From: JALHNI01 sp031367405
GTDB taxonomy: Bacteria; Acidobacteriota; Terriglobia; Bryobacterales; Bryobacteraceae
NCBI GenBank assembly: GCA_031367405.1
Contig: JANLPT010000050.1
Location: 24,483-88,482 of the forward strand
Direction of reading: 5' to 3'
Length of the DNA stretch: 64,000 bases
A program made the translations under genes and the position numbers. A model generated the notes under the pieces. The model ran no database searches, had not been told where the DNA came from, and was given only the letters and a program-made list of their open reading frames with translations. This document shows positions 15,726 through 24,872 of the stretch, piece by piece. Each line of letters starts with the position of its first letter. Within the stretch, counting starts at the first letter, position 1.

Positions 15726-18700
15726 TTAGAATCCGAGGCGGAGGCCGAGGCGGATGGCTCGTTGAACGAGACCGTCGCGGCCCGTATTGGCGACGCCGGT
15801 GACTTCGAAGACACCGCCGGCAAAGTTACCAGCGGCATCGGTGCGAAGACCGGAGATGTTGTTGGACGGGTTCGCCAACTGCGGCGTGTTGGTAATGTTC
15901 ATCGCCTCGGCCCGGAATTGGAGTGAGACTCGATCATTAAACTTATGTTGCCGGAAAAGGCCGATATCGAGGTTAGCGATGCCGGGCCCTCTGACGTTGT
16001 CGATTCCACCGCTACCGAAACGAGCGCCCGTCGCGCCTGAGACGGGCCCGAAGGTCCGCGGATCATAAAAGGCCTGGCCGCGACCGTAGTTACCCAGCTG
16101 GATGGAGGGGCCGAGGACATCGGCCGTCTGCGTGCTGCCAGGCAAGTTGAGCGAAGCTCCGTCGGAGGTGACGGTGAATGGGGAGCCCGAATACTTGGAG
16201 AACAGACCATTCAATTGCCATCCGCCTAAGAGCCAGCTGGCAGGGCCGCTGGTGGCGAACTTCTTGCCTTTGCCAAACGGCATTTCGTAGACAAACGTGG
16301 ATTGGAAGTTATGCGTACGATCGAAGGGCATCAACGCCCGGTTGCGATCGATATAAGCGCGGGCCATAATCGCCGGGCCGCCGTCGTTGCCTGCGTTGCA
16401 GCAGAAGCCGATAGCCTTCGACCAAGTGTAAGCAAAATTCACCTGGAAGCCATTGGAGAAGCGGCGCGTCAACTGAGTTTGCAACGAATCGTAGTTAGTG
16501 TGGCCCAGCGACTCAACCAGCGACGTCTGGACGTTACGGCCCACCGTGTTGAAAAACGGCTTGCCGCGCGAACCAGCGCCGATCACCTGCCCGGCATTCA
16601 GATCCATGTAATTCGTCGTGCGGATGTTACGGTTGGCGACATAGCCGGCCTGCAGCGTGAAGCCTTTCGCTAACTGCCGTTGAATCGTCATATTCCAGCT
16701 GGCGATGTAGGCGCGCTTGAAGCGGTCCCCCGTGGACGTCAGCGCGTAGTTGTTCGGGATGTCGATGATGCCATTGCCCAGGTTCGGGATCACGGCCAGC
16801 GGAATTCCCTGCTCTAACTTACTTACCGGCAGATAGGTGTCGGTGGTGTCACCGTTCAGAATCAGCAGCATCGGGAAGTTAGTACGCAGCGCCCGGATCA
16901 GGTTAAGCGGATCCCAGTTAATGCCGAAGCCGGTCCGGATCACCGTCTTCTCATCCGGGCGATAAGCGATGCCAAGGCTGGGCGAGAAGAGCAGATTCGA
17001 GTTCTTCGTGCCGCAATCGGTGGGGACCACGCCGACACCGCAGACTAACATCTTATTATTGACGAAGTCATAACGCTCCATACCGCGGTTAACGCGGCGA
17101 GGCATGGGGATGTTGGCATAGCGGAGGCCATAGTTCAAGGTCAGCTTCGGCGAAACCTGCCAGGTATCCTGGACAAAGGCCGTGTAGAACTTAGTCCGTG
17201 TTCCGTACACATCGTCCACCTGATAAGTGGTGCCGTAGTTAGACGGCGTTCCGAGCAGGAACGAGGCGTAGCTGTTATAAGATGAAGCGGCCGCTCCGCC
17301 GCGAATCTGCGTGGGCCCGCCGCGGAAAGTAAAACCACCCTGGGCACCATGATTCTGGCCGGCGAATTCGGCTTGCAAGTGATTTAAGTCTTGCTTGTAG
17401 TAGTCGACGCCATAACGAATTTGGTGACGGCCCTTGGTCCAGTTAAAATTCAGCACGTACTGATACTGGGGGTCCTTACGTTCGTAAGGCATAAAAGAAT
17501 CCTGCAAGCCGAGCGTATTGAAGCCATCGATCTGTAAGCGCGGCCAGCCGCCTTCAAAACGGCGCTTGCCGTTAGTGCCAGGGATCTTGAGGACGTCGAG
17601 ACCGATATTCGTATCGAGACCCGCCTGCTCCACCTTCGTTCCATACTTGGTGTAACCGAAATTCGCATCCAGGATCAGGTTCGACTTAATCACATAGGTA
17701 GTGGAGATACTCGTGGATTGAGTGGTGCCGTTGGCCACACCCGTGTTGCCGCCGCTGCTCGAGATACCGGTACCGCCCAATTCACCCAGCACACCGGGGT
17801 TATTCATTTTATATTTCAGCACTGAGTAACGGCCATAAGCAGTCCACTTGTCATTGATGTTGTAGTTGAACTTCGAATCCACCGTGTGACGATCGAAGAG
17901 GAAGCCGCCGACCGCGAAGAAATTGTTGTCGCGGAAGGTACCATCCGTGATGGCCGGGATTTTCGCCTGAAGCAGATTCACAATCGGCGAAATGCGGTTC
18001 GACGGAATGATGTTGCCCGGGAAGGGGGTGCGTTCCGCGCCCGCCGTTACTCCCGATTGCACGCCGGTGGCCGGATCGAAGATCACGCCGCGCGCGCCAT
18101 AGATCGATGCGCCATCCGCGAAGTTACCGGTGCGCATGCCGGCCGTGGGCAGCGTGCCCGTGTTATTCGCAAATTCGCGGCGGGTGGACGCTTCATAAGC
18201 GACAAAGTAGAATAACTTGTTCTTCTTAATCGGGCCGCCGATGGTGCCGCCTTCCTGATTGAAGATGTACTTGGGATTGCGTTGATTCTGCTGATTCAAG
18301 AGCGCAAAGGTGAAGGGCTTGGCAATCAGGTTATTGTCGACGTGATACCAGAAACCGGCACCGTGAAGGTCATTGGTGCCGCTCTTGATCTGTACGTTGA
18401 CCGCCGCGCCGCCGGCCAGCCCCTGTTCAGCGGAAAAGCTATTCGTTACCACGTTCACCGTCTCAATGGCCTCCAGCGACGGCACATATGCGGTGATGTG
18501 GGGCAGCCACGTCTGTTGGCTGGAAGCGCCGTCAATGCGCACATTCACGCCGGAGCTCGACGTCCCATTGACGTTCGACACCAGCGCGCGCGAAGGATTG
18601 GTGGGCACCGAGTGCCCATTGGCTGGGGGGCTGAAACCGGGGATCGTCACCAGGGCGTTCTGATAATTGCGGCCCACCGGAATCGGCAGATTGGTTAAGT

Positions 18701-19127
18701 CGCGCGACTGCATCTCCGAACGCACATTCGCGCTATCCGTCTGCAGAGCGGCGGCCGTCGCTTCAACGGCCACTGACTCCGTCACTGCGCCCACTTGCAA
18801 GGCCATATCGATGCGCGTCGTGTTGTTCGACGTAACCGATACCGTCTGGTCGGCCCCCGTCCGGAAGCCTTCCTTGGTAATCTTCACTTCGTAGTTGCCG
18901 GGCTGCACTGCGGCGAAGGTATAGCCGCCAGCGTCATTGCTGGTGGTCTGGCGTTGCACGCCGGTTTGCTTGTTCGTAGCGGTGATAGCGGCGGCCGGCA
19001 CGGCGGAGCCGCTTTGGTCACTCACTGTTCCGACGATAGATCCATAGAGAACCTGTGCGGACGCCGAATTGGCGAACAGAGCACAGAAAACGGCCAACAT
19101 AAGGCCTACACGAAACATGCGTGTCAT
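15726..19127 (-). CDS. TonB-dependent receptor-like outer-membrane protein (Oar-like)
   Basis: A very large outer-membrane beta-barrel (1,133 residues from the chosen start) with a signal peptide (MLAVFCALFANSASA). The N-terminal carboxypeptidase-regulatory (CarboxypepD_reg) domain reads GSIVGTVSDQSGSAVPAAAI and PGNYEVKITKEGF. It is followed by a plug domain and a long barrel ending in the aromatic residue expected for the outer-membrane signature (LGLRLGF). Such Oar-like proteins are massively expanded in Acidobacteria and are thought to take up large substrates, possibly glycans, but ligands are unknown. The open frame begins at a TTG (19169); the ATG at 19127 (MTRMFRVG) is preferred because it directly precedes the signal peptide. 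It is terminated by a strong hairpin and preceded by a 20-bp palindrome. Confidence 0.85.
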   Translation of the reverse strand: MTRMFRVGLMLAVFCALFANSASAQVLYGSIVGTVSDQSGSAVPAAAITATNKQTGVQRQTTSNDAGGYTFAAVQPGNYEVKITKEGFRTGADQTVSVTSNNTTRIDMALQVGAVTESVAVEATAAALQTDSANVRSEMQSRDLTNLPIPVGRNYQNALVTIPGFSPPANGHSVPTNPSRALVSNVNGTSSSGVNVRIDGASSQQTWLPHITAYVPSLEAIETVNVVTNSFSAEQGLAGGAAVNVQIKSGTNDLHGAGFWYHVDNNLIAKPFTFALLNQQNQRNPKYIFNQEGGTIGGPIKKNKLFYFVAYEASTRREFANNTGTLPTAGMRTGNFADGASIYGARGVIFDPATGVQSGVTAGAERTPFPGNIIPSNRISPIVNLLQAKIPAITDGTFRDNNFFAVGGFLFDRHTVDSKFNYNINDKWTAYGRYSVLKYKMNNPGVLGELGGTGISSSGGNTGVANGTTQSTSISTTYVIKSNLILDANFGYTKYGTKVEQAGLDTNIGLDVLKIPGTNGKRRFEGGWPRLQIDGFNTLGLQDSFMPYERKDPQYQYVLNFNWTKGRHQIRYGVDYYKQDLNHLQAEFAGQNHGAQGGFTFRGGPTQIRGGAAASSYNSYASFLLGTPSNYGTTYQVDDVYGTRTKFYTAFVQDTWQVSPKLTLNYGLRYANIPMPRRVNRGMERYDFVNNKMLVCGVGVVPTDCGTKNSNLLFSPSLGIAYRPDEKTVIRTGFGINWDPLNLIRALRTNFPMLLILNGDTTDTYLPVSKLEQGIPLAVIPNLGNGIIDIPNNYALTSTGDRFKRAYIASWNMTIQRQLAKGFTLQAGYVANRNIRTTNYMDLNAGQVIGAGSRGKPFFNTVGRNVQTSLVESLGHTNYDSLQTQLTRRFSNGFQVNFAYTWSKAIGFCCNAGNDGGPAIMARAYIDRNRALMPFDRTHNFQSTFVYEMPFGKGKKFATSGPASWLLGGWQLNGLFSKYSGSPFTVTSDGASLNLPGSTQTADVLGPSIQLGNYGRGQAFYDPRTFGPVSGATGARFGSGGIDNVRGPGIANLDIGLFRQHKFNDRVSLQFRAEAMNITNTPQLANPSNNISGLRTDAAGNFAGGVFEVTGVANTGRDGLVQRAIRLGLRLGF

Positions 19128-19182
19128 CTTAGAATTCGCAACCTTTCCCACATTGCAGCTCAAGTTCAAAGTTGAGGCTGCC

Positions 19183-19202
19183 TAGGCCGGAATTCCGGCC
19201 TA
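19183..19202. repeat. Perfect 20-bp palindrome in receptor leader
   Basis: TAGGCCGGAATTCCGGCCTA is a perfect palindrome with no spacer. It lies 56-75 nt upstream of the receptor ATG at 19127. It is either an operator for a dimeric regulator or, if transcription starts upstream of it as the nearby TTGACA suggests, a hairpin at the 5' end of the mRNA. Confidence 0.7.
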
Positions 19203-19213
19203 TAGCTTGGCCT

Positions 19214-19244
19214 ATTCTGAACTTGCACTAGGGACGTTGTCAAT
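19214..19244 (-). promoter_or_regulatory. Candidate promoter of the receptor gene
   Basis: A perfect -35 hexamer TTGACA (19244-19239) is followed after 19 bp by CAGAAT (19219-19214), a poor -10 match. Transcription would begin near 19206, immediately before the 20-bp palindrome. The weak -10 and long spacer keep this tentative. Confidence 0.3.
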
Positions 19245-19543
19245 GGATAGTCATTCATAATTCACAATTTTGATAAGTTATGATTTTTCATAGCGATGGC
19301 GTCCCGAATGGCATATTTCCCGGTCTTGAGAAGAGGCGATGTTTATAACACTATAAGCGGCGCACCGGACTTCGATGGTTACGCGCCACCCGTCCCCGTG
19401 CCGGCACCACCGTCAAGGTGCCGAAATACCTCCGCCACAGGCCGAGGCCACCTTGCGGTAGGCGAGAATGGTAGAAGCCTTTCCGGACGGGGCCGCATGT
19501 ACTCGACGCAAACGAAGAATCTCTCTAGCGAGGTAGCTTAGCC

Positions 19544-21844
19544 ATGCTCCGGCATTGGCGGTGTGCCGTCATCCTGCTAGGGAGCTTGGCCGCAGTGAAG
19601 CACCTTCCTCTTACACTCCCCGCACCCACCGCGCACGCGCAAAGCGCCGATTTTGTGGCCCCCGAGGAATGCGCCGCCTGCCATCGAGGCATCTGGGAAA
19701 CGTGGCGGCAAACCGGCATGGGGCGATCTTTCTCCCGCCCCACCCCCGCGAACACCGTCGAAGATTACGCCCAGCACAATACCTTTTATCATCGGGCGTC
19801 GGATAGCTATTTCACCATGTTCCGGCGCGATAGCAAGTATTATCAGCGCCGCCATCAGCTTGGCTTCGATGGCAAGCAAGTCAATATTCTCGAAAAGCAA
19901 ATCGACTACATCATGGGCTCCGGCAATCACGCCCGCGCCTACCTTCATCGCACCCCCGCCAACAAGCTGATCGAGCTGCCGCTCGCGTGGTACGCCGAAA
20001 AGGGCGGCTATTGGGCGATGAACCCCGGCTACGACCGTCCGAATCACGATGGCTTCCGGCGCACGCTGGGTTATGAGTGCATGTTCTGCCACAACGGCTA
20101 TCCGCAAATCCCCGCTGGAAATAACCATCCCTTCGCCGAACCCGTCTACCTCGGCGCGCTACCGGAAGGCATTGATTGCCAGCGTTGCCATGGCCCCGGT
20201 GCCAAGCATGTGGCATTGGCGAAAGCCGCCGGCGCGAAGGCTCAGGACATTCGCGATGCAGTGGTCAACCCGTCCCGGCTGAGCCCGCAAAGCCAGATGG
20301 AGGTCTGCCTCCAATGTCATCTGGAGACCACCAGCTTCGCCCTGCCGAACTCACTGTTGCGCGCCGGTCGCGGCCCATTCTCCTACCGGCCCGGCGAGCC
20401 GCTCAGCAAATTCGAACTCTTCTTCGACCACGCTCCAGGCAAGGCCCGCGCCGGGAAATTCGAGATTGCCCACTCCGCCTACCGGCTGCGGAAATCGGCC
20501 TGTTTCCTCCAAAGTAAAGGCCAGCTCACCTGTACCACCTGCCACAATCCGCACGACATTCCGCGGGGCCTCGAAGCCGAGCGTCATTACACCGCCGTCT
20601 GCCTTCAGTGTCATGCGAATACGCTGGAACGGCTGGTGGCCGCGCGCCAACATCCGCCCAGCACCACCTGCACCGCCTGCCATATGCCGAAGCGGCGCAC
20701 CGGCGACGTGGTGCATGCCGTAGTGACCGATCATTACATTCAGCGGCGCAAGCCGGCGGGCGATCTGCTGGCCGAAATCCCCGAACGCCACGAAACCGGC
20801 ACCCAGGCCTACCGTGGCGAGGTGCTGCCCTACTATCCGGCAGCGTTGCCACCCACGCCCGAAAACCAGCTGGATCTGGCCCTGGCGCAGGTGATCGAAA
20901 AGAGCAACCTCAGCGCGGGCATCGGCCGGCTGACGGCGGCAATCGCTCGCCATTCCCCCCAACAGCCCGAATATTATCTGGAACTGGCAGAAGCTCTGCG
21001 GGAGAACGGGCAGTTGGCCAAGGCGCTGCCCTTCTATCGGGAAACCGTCCAACGCAGCCCTAAATTTGCCGCTGGGTTACAGAAGCTCGGCACCGCTCTC
21101 CGGCGCTCGGGAAAGTATTCCGAAGCCGTGGAAACCCTGCAAAGAGCCACTGCCGAAGCGCCCGAGATCGCCACCACTTGGCATGAATTGGGGCTCGCTT
21201 ACCGGGCGCAAGGGAAAACGGCGGAGGCCATTGCGGCTCTCGAAAAGGCCATTTCGCTTGACCGCGATCTCTACGAAGCCTTCAACAACCTGGGGGTCAT
21301 TTATTTCGCCGAACACGACTCGGCGCGCGCCGAGTCCGCCTTCCGCCAGGCCATCCGCATTCAGCCGGGTTATGCCGACGCACACGGCAACCTGGGCAAC
21401 CTCCTTTCGAACGCCGCTGATCTCCCCCAAGCCCGCCAGCACTTCGAAATCGCCCTTCGCTCGCGGCCAGACGATGCGCCAACCCGATTCAACTACGCCA
21501 CGCTGCTCGGGCGAATGCGCCAGTTCGACGCGGCGCAACGCGAGCTGGAAGCCTGCCTGCGGACCGACCCTGCATTTGCCGACGCCCACGAACTGCTAGC
21601 CAACCTGCTGATGGCCCGCGGACAGGCACCAACCGCGCTACCGCACTATCGCAAAGTGCTGCAGCTCCAACCTCAGTCGGGCAAGGCACACTTGGCTCTC
21701 GGCATGGCCCTGGTAGCGGTGCGCGACGCAGCCGGTGCCATCTCCCACCTACAAAAAGCCGCCGCCGCCGCAGACCCCGAAGTGCGCCAAGCCGCCATCC
21801 AAGCGCTACGTCAGTTACGCAATCAACAGAACCCCGGCCGTTAG
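19544..21844 (+). CDS. Seven-haem cytochrome c fused to TPR repeats
   Basis: The 766-residue exported protein starts with a signal peptide ending near AHA. Its N-terminal half contains seven CxxCH haem sites: CAACH (43-47), CMFCH, CQRCH, CLQCH, CTTCH, CLQCH and CTACH. The spacing resembles the doubled-CXXCH/cytochrome c554 type. From about residue 440 to the end it is a run of tetratricopeptide repeats, such as EYYLELAEALRENGQLAKAL, FNNLGVIYFAEHDSARAE and ADAHGNLGNLLSNA. The haem half should carry electrons or reduce a small substrate, and the TPR half should hold partner proteins. This fusion recurs in Acidobacteria and Planctomycetes without a known reaction. It is divergent from the receptor gene and followed by the convergent anti-sigma operon. 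Confidence 0.85.
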   Translation: MLRHWRCAVILLGSLAAVKHLPLTLPAPTAHAQSADFVAPEECAACHRGIWETWRQTGMGRSFSRPTPANTVEDYAQHNTFYHRASDSYFTMFRRDSKYYQRRHQLGFDGKQVNILEKQIDYIMGSGNHARAYLHRTPANKLIELPLAWYAEKGGYWAMNPGYDRPNHDGFRRTLGYECMFCHNGYPQIPAGNNHPFAEPVYLGALPEGIDCQRCHGPGAKHVALAKAAGAKAQDIRDAVVNPSRLSPQSQMEVCLQCHLETTSFALPNSLLRAGRGPFSYRPGEPLSKFELFFDHAPGKARAGKFEIAHSAYRLRKSACFLQSKGQLTCTTCHNPHDIPRGLEAERHYTAVCLQCHANTLERLVAARQHPPSTTCTACHMPKRRTGDVVHAVVTDHYIQRRKPAGDLLAEIPERHETGTQAYRGEVLPYYPAALPPTPENQLDLALAQVIEKSNLSAGIGRLTAAIARHSPQQPEYYLELAEALRENGQLAKALPFYRETVQRSPKFAAGLQKLGTALRRSGKYSEAVETLQRATAEAPEIATTWHELGLAYRAQGKTAEAIAALEKAISLDRDLYEAFNNLGVIYFAEHDSARAESAFRQAIRIQPGYADAHGNLGNLLSNAADLPQARQHFEIALRSRPDDAPTRFNYATLLGRMRQFDAAQRELEACLRTDPAFADAHELLANLLMARGQAPTALPHYRKVLQLQPQSGKAHLALGMALVAVRDAAGAISHLQKAAAAADPEVRQAAIQALRQLRNQQNPGR

Positions 21845-21961
21845 GAATTCTTAGCGTCAAACGGGGCCAGGCAGACTCCCGAATTGCAGTCTAACCTCTG
21901 CGTCACGCCATAAAGATTGCAGTGGCTAACTGCGCTTCCCCGGTTTGTGCCAACAGGCTTG

Positions 21962-23047
21962 TTACTCAACGTTGAGGCGAATACGGAGAGGTTGGGGCTC
22001 CTTGGCTTTGGCATCCCGGCCACCGGCAAACCGGGAACGAACGGGCGTGGCGTCGGGCGTGACGATGAACTCTTGCGGTCCGGCTTGGAGCTCGACCGTG
22101 GCACTGCGATACCAATCGCCCTCGCGTTCCAGGTTGACCGGCACGCCGTTGGCTAGCGCCAGTTCGGGCTTGGCGGTGCCGATAGGCAGCAGGATCACGA
22201 CCAGATCGCCCGCCTGGAAGCGCACGGTGGGCGCGGTGGGCACATACTGGCCATTCTCCAAACGCATCAGTCGATAGGCCGGTTTTACGTTGCCGACGAC
22301 CCCGCTGGCTCCAGCGGCGGCGAGTGGCGGCGATGCGGCCAAGGGCTGTGGTTTAGGTGCCATTGCTTCCGCAAGAACCTTACTACTGTCTTCCGCTTTC
22401 TCTGCGGAGACGGCCTCCCGCTCTTTTTTCGCAGCCTTGTCGGCTAGCACGGGCACCGTCGCATCGGCGCGACCGAGTTCCTGGCGCACTTCCGCAGGAG
22501 TGGCCGGACCGGCTGGCGCGGCTGAGGTGCCGCCGGAAGCCTTGGCAGTCCCCGCCGCAATCCGCCGAGCGGCCACCGCTGGCTTGGCCTCGTTTCTCTG
22601 GGCCGCTTGCGACGGCATCACCGGAATCACCGGAATAGGCGGCGCGTTCACCGCGACCTGCTGCAAACTCGGCACCGGCTCGTGTTTCCACCAAAACCAA
22701 CCGGTGGCGATCAGTGCCAACATGACGGCCGAAAAGGGCAGCCAGAGACGTGCTCCCGGCTGGGGCGGCGGGGGAAGGGGCTTCATCGATACCGGCACCG
22801 GTGCCGAACGGGCCTTCGACATCATCACCGCCGCAGGCGCTTCGGTCTGCCCCAACTGGTCGAGCTCAGCCAGCAGGTAGCCGCGTGATTCGGGATCATC
22901 CAGCAGGTCCTTGAGCGGTTGCTCTTCGGCGAGGGCGTCGAAAAGATCCTGGTCTTCGAGGGCAGCGGCGAACAGCCGCGCCCGCTCGGCACCGGTGAGC
23001 GTACCGGTCGAGTAGCCGCCTAATAGATGGCGTATTTCCGGCGTCAT
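21962..23047 (-). CDS. Anti-sigma-factor-like single-pass membrane protein
   Basis: The 361-residue protein begins with a helical cytoplasmic domain (MTPEIRHLLGGYSTGTLTGAERARLFAAAL) that resembles anti-sigma N-terminal domains but lacks the zinc HxxxCxxC motif. A membrane segment follows near residues 105-119 (LWLPFSAVMLALIATGWFWW). The long alanine/proline-rich linker then leads to a C-terminal domain on the far side that contains PTVRFQAGDLVVILLP and a beta-rich tail. It starts inside the ECF sigma-factor gene (4-nt overlap), so the pair is co-translated. Membrane anti-sigma control of that factor is inferred from this overlap and topology. The signal sensed by the periplasmic part is unknown. 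Confidence 0.7.
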   Translation of the reverse strand: MTPEIRHLLGGYSTGTLTGAERARLFAAALEDQDLFDALAEEQPLKDLLDDPESRGYLLAELDQLGQTEAPAAVMMSKARSAPVPVSMKPLPPPPQPGARLWLPFSAVMLALIATGWFWWKHEPVPSLQQVAVNAPPIPVIPVMPSQAAQRNEAKPAVAARRIAAGTAKASGGTSAAPAGPATPAEVRQELGRADATVPVLADKAAKKEREAVSAEKAEDSSKVLAEAMAPKPQPLAASPPLAAAGASGVVGNVKPAYRLMRLENGQYVPTAPTVRFQAGDLVVILLPIGTAKPELALANGVPVNLEREGDWYRSATVELQAGPQEFIVTPDATPVRSRFAGGRDAKAKEPQPLRIRLNVE

Positions 23048-23559
23048 GACGGCCTCCCCTGCTGGCCCATCAGTTCACGCAACTGTTGGCGGCAGCGATG
23101 GTCCCAGGTATAGATAGTGTTGATTGATGCGGCCCCGAAATGGCCTTGAATCTCCAGGAAATTGCGCCCTTCCAGCTTGAGGCGCATCATCTCACGGCAG
23201 CGCTCGCCGAGGCCGGCCAGGCCTTTAGCAAGTTGAGCGAGTAGCTCACGGCGTTCGGCTTGCAGGTCGGGGCCGGGCGTCGGGTCAGTCACCGGCCAAT
23301 CGTCCACCGGGACGGAGTTTTGCTCGCCCCGGCGGTGCGATTTGCGCAGCATGGCCGTCATCTTAAAACGCATGATTTGCAGGCTCAAGGGTAAAAGATC
23401 CTCAAGGCGATCAAGATGCAGGTACTTTTCTTCGAGCACGATCAGCACCTCCTGCGCCAGATCTTCGGCCCGGTCGGCCGCAATACGGGATGCCGCGAAA
23501 CGGAAGATCCTTTCACGGAGCTTGGCGAGTTGATCGTCGCGAGACATCGTCAGCCCCAT
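23044..23559 (-). CDS. ECF-type RNA polymerase sigma factor
   Basis: This sigma-70 family protein of 171 residues has a region 2 (DRAEDLAQEVLIVLEEKY, the DLAQE motif) and a region 4 helix-turn-helix (LGERCREMMRLKLEGRNFLEIQ, then INTIYTWDHRCRQQLREL). It lacks regions 1 and 3, as expected for the extracytoplasmic-function class. Its ATG at 23559 shares bases with the rarA stop (TAATG), and its 3' end overlaps the anti-sigma-like gene by 4 nt. It is thus wired into the trmH-rarA operon. An ATG four codons later is a possible alternative start. The regulon is not visible. Confidence 0.85.
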   Translation of the reverse strand: MGLTMSRDDQLAKLRERIFRFAASRIAADRAEDLAQEVLIVLEEKYLHLDRLEDLLPLSLQIMRFKMTAMLRKSHRRGEQNSVPVDDWPVTDPTPGPDLQAERRELLAQLAKGLAGLGERCREMMRLKLEGRNFLEIQGHFGAASINTIYTWDHRCRQQLRELMGQQGRPS

Positions 23560-24872
23560 TATTCCTTGTCTGGTGCGGGATTTGCGGGGGCTGACCGGCG
23601 GGAGCGGATTTCGGCGAGGCGTTCGCGGATGCGGGCTTCAAGGCCCCGGTTGGTGGGCGAGTAGAATTCGTGGCCCACCAGCGAGTCCGGCAGGCAAGCC
23701 ATGGTGTTCAAGGCATCGTCGCTGCCGTGCGCGTGCTGGTACCCTTCGCCATAGCCCCACTGCTTCATGGCGCGAGTGGCAGCGTTGCGGAGCTGCATCG
23801 GGACGGGTTCGTCGGGCGCACTCACCACCATTTGCCGCGCGGCGTTGAGCGCCTGATAAGCGGCGTCGGACTTGGCGGCGACCGACAAGTAGAGCGTGGC
23901 TTGGGCCAACGCCTGATCACCTTCGGGGACGCCCAGGAAGTGGACAGTTTGTTGGCAGGCGACCGCTTGTTCAAGCGCGCGCGGGTCGGCCAGGCCGATA
24001 TCTTCGATCGCCATGCGAATCAGCCGCCGGGCAATATAGAGACGGTCTTCGCCGCCTTCCAGCATCCGCGCCAGCCAGTAAATCGCGGCGTCAGCGTCGG
24101 ACGAACGCACTGACTTATGCAGCGCCGACATCAAATTGAAGTGCTGCTCGCCGCTTTTGTCATAAAGAGTCAGTTTGCGGCCCAGTAACTCCTCAATGGC
24201 ACCGGGCAGTATCTCTCCATCCACCGCCGTGGCGGCGGCTAACTCGAGTAAGTTGTAAGCCACGCGAGCGTCGCCGTTTGAGTAAATGGCGATTTGTTCA
24301 AGTAAGCCGGTGGCGGCTTTTGTCCCCAGCAGTGCGACGCCGCGTTCCAGCAGGCTCTTGATCTGAGTCGTCGTCAGGGCTTGAAGGGCGAAGACCTTCG
24401 AACGCGAGAGGAGAGCGGAGTTTACTTCGAACGAAGGGTTCTCCGTCGTCGCGCCAATCAGGATGATGTCGCCGCGTTCGACATAAGGGAGAAAGGCGTC
24501 CTGCTGCGCTTTGTTGAAGCGATGGATCTCGTCCACGAACAACACCGTCCGGCGTCCATATTGGCGGCCTTTTTCGGCGGCGACCATCACTTCCTTAATC
24601 TCCTTGATGCCGCTCATGACGGCGCTCAAAGGGACAAAATCGGCTTTGGTTCGCAGGGCAATCAGGTGGGCCAGCGTGGTTTTCCCCACGCCGGGCGGGC
24701 CCCAGAGGATCAGCGAACTCAACTGGTCGCGCTCGATCTGGCGGCGGAGCGGTTTGCCCTCTCCTAAGATATGCTGCTGGCCGACATACTCGTCGAGCGT
24801 CCGCGGACGCAAGCGTTCGGCCAGGGGCCGGTTAACGTCAGATTCTAAAACCGCAGTATGAAAGAGACTCAT
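23559..24872 (-). CDS. rarA: Replication-associated recombination protein A (MgsA/RarA ATPase)
   Basis: RarA is an AAA+ ATPase related to clamp loaders that acts at stalled replication forks with SSB. The 437-residue length is typical. Walker A GPPGVGKT (residues 58-65), Walker B VLFVDEIHRF, sensor GATTENPSFEVNSALLSR and the C-terminal MgsA segment with RNAATRAMKQWGYGEGY and VGHEFYSPTNRGLE are all present. It overlaps the upstream methyltransferase gene by 4 nt and the downstream sigma gene by one base, making a tight operon. Confidence 0.95.
   Translation of the reverse strand: MSLFHTAVLESDVNRPLAERLRPRTLDEYVGQQHILGEGKPLRRQIERDQLSSLILWGPPGVGKTTLAHLIALRTKADFVPLSAVMSGIKEIKEVMVAAEKGRQYGRRTVLFVDEIHRFNKAQQDAFLPYVERGDIILIGATTENPSFEVNSALLSRSKVFALQALTTTQIKSLLERGVALLGTKAATGLLEQIAIYSNGDARVAYNLLELAAATAVDGEILPGAIEELLGRKLTLYDKSGEQHFNLMSALHKSVRSSDADAAIYWLARMLEGGEDRLYIARRLIRMAIEDIGLADPRALEQAVACQQTVHFLGVPEGDQALAQATLYLSVAAKSDAAYQALNAARQMVVSAPDEPVPMQLRNAATRAMKQWGYGEGYQHAHGSDDALNTMACLPDSLVGHEFYSPTNRGLEARIRERLAEIRSRRSAPANPAPDKE

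Larger units (their letters stand above)
19128..19543. other. Divergent intergenic region upstream of receptor and TPR-cytochrome genes
   Basis: This region of 416 bases separates two divergent genes. It contains a 20-bp palindrome (19183-19202), a TTGACA hexamer on the minus strand at 19239-19244 and an AT-rich block at about 19250-19290 that could hold the promoter for the plus-strand gene. Open frames here are short and unconvincing. Confidence 0.5.

Noticed and set aside
15662..15838. Upstream extension of the CRTAC1 lipoprotein to 15838
   Set aside because: It would translate through the receptor terminator hairpin and the antisense of the receptor C-terminus, and would bury the lipoprotein signal.
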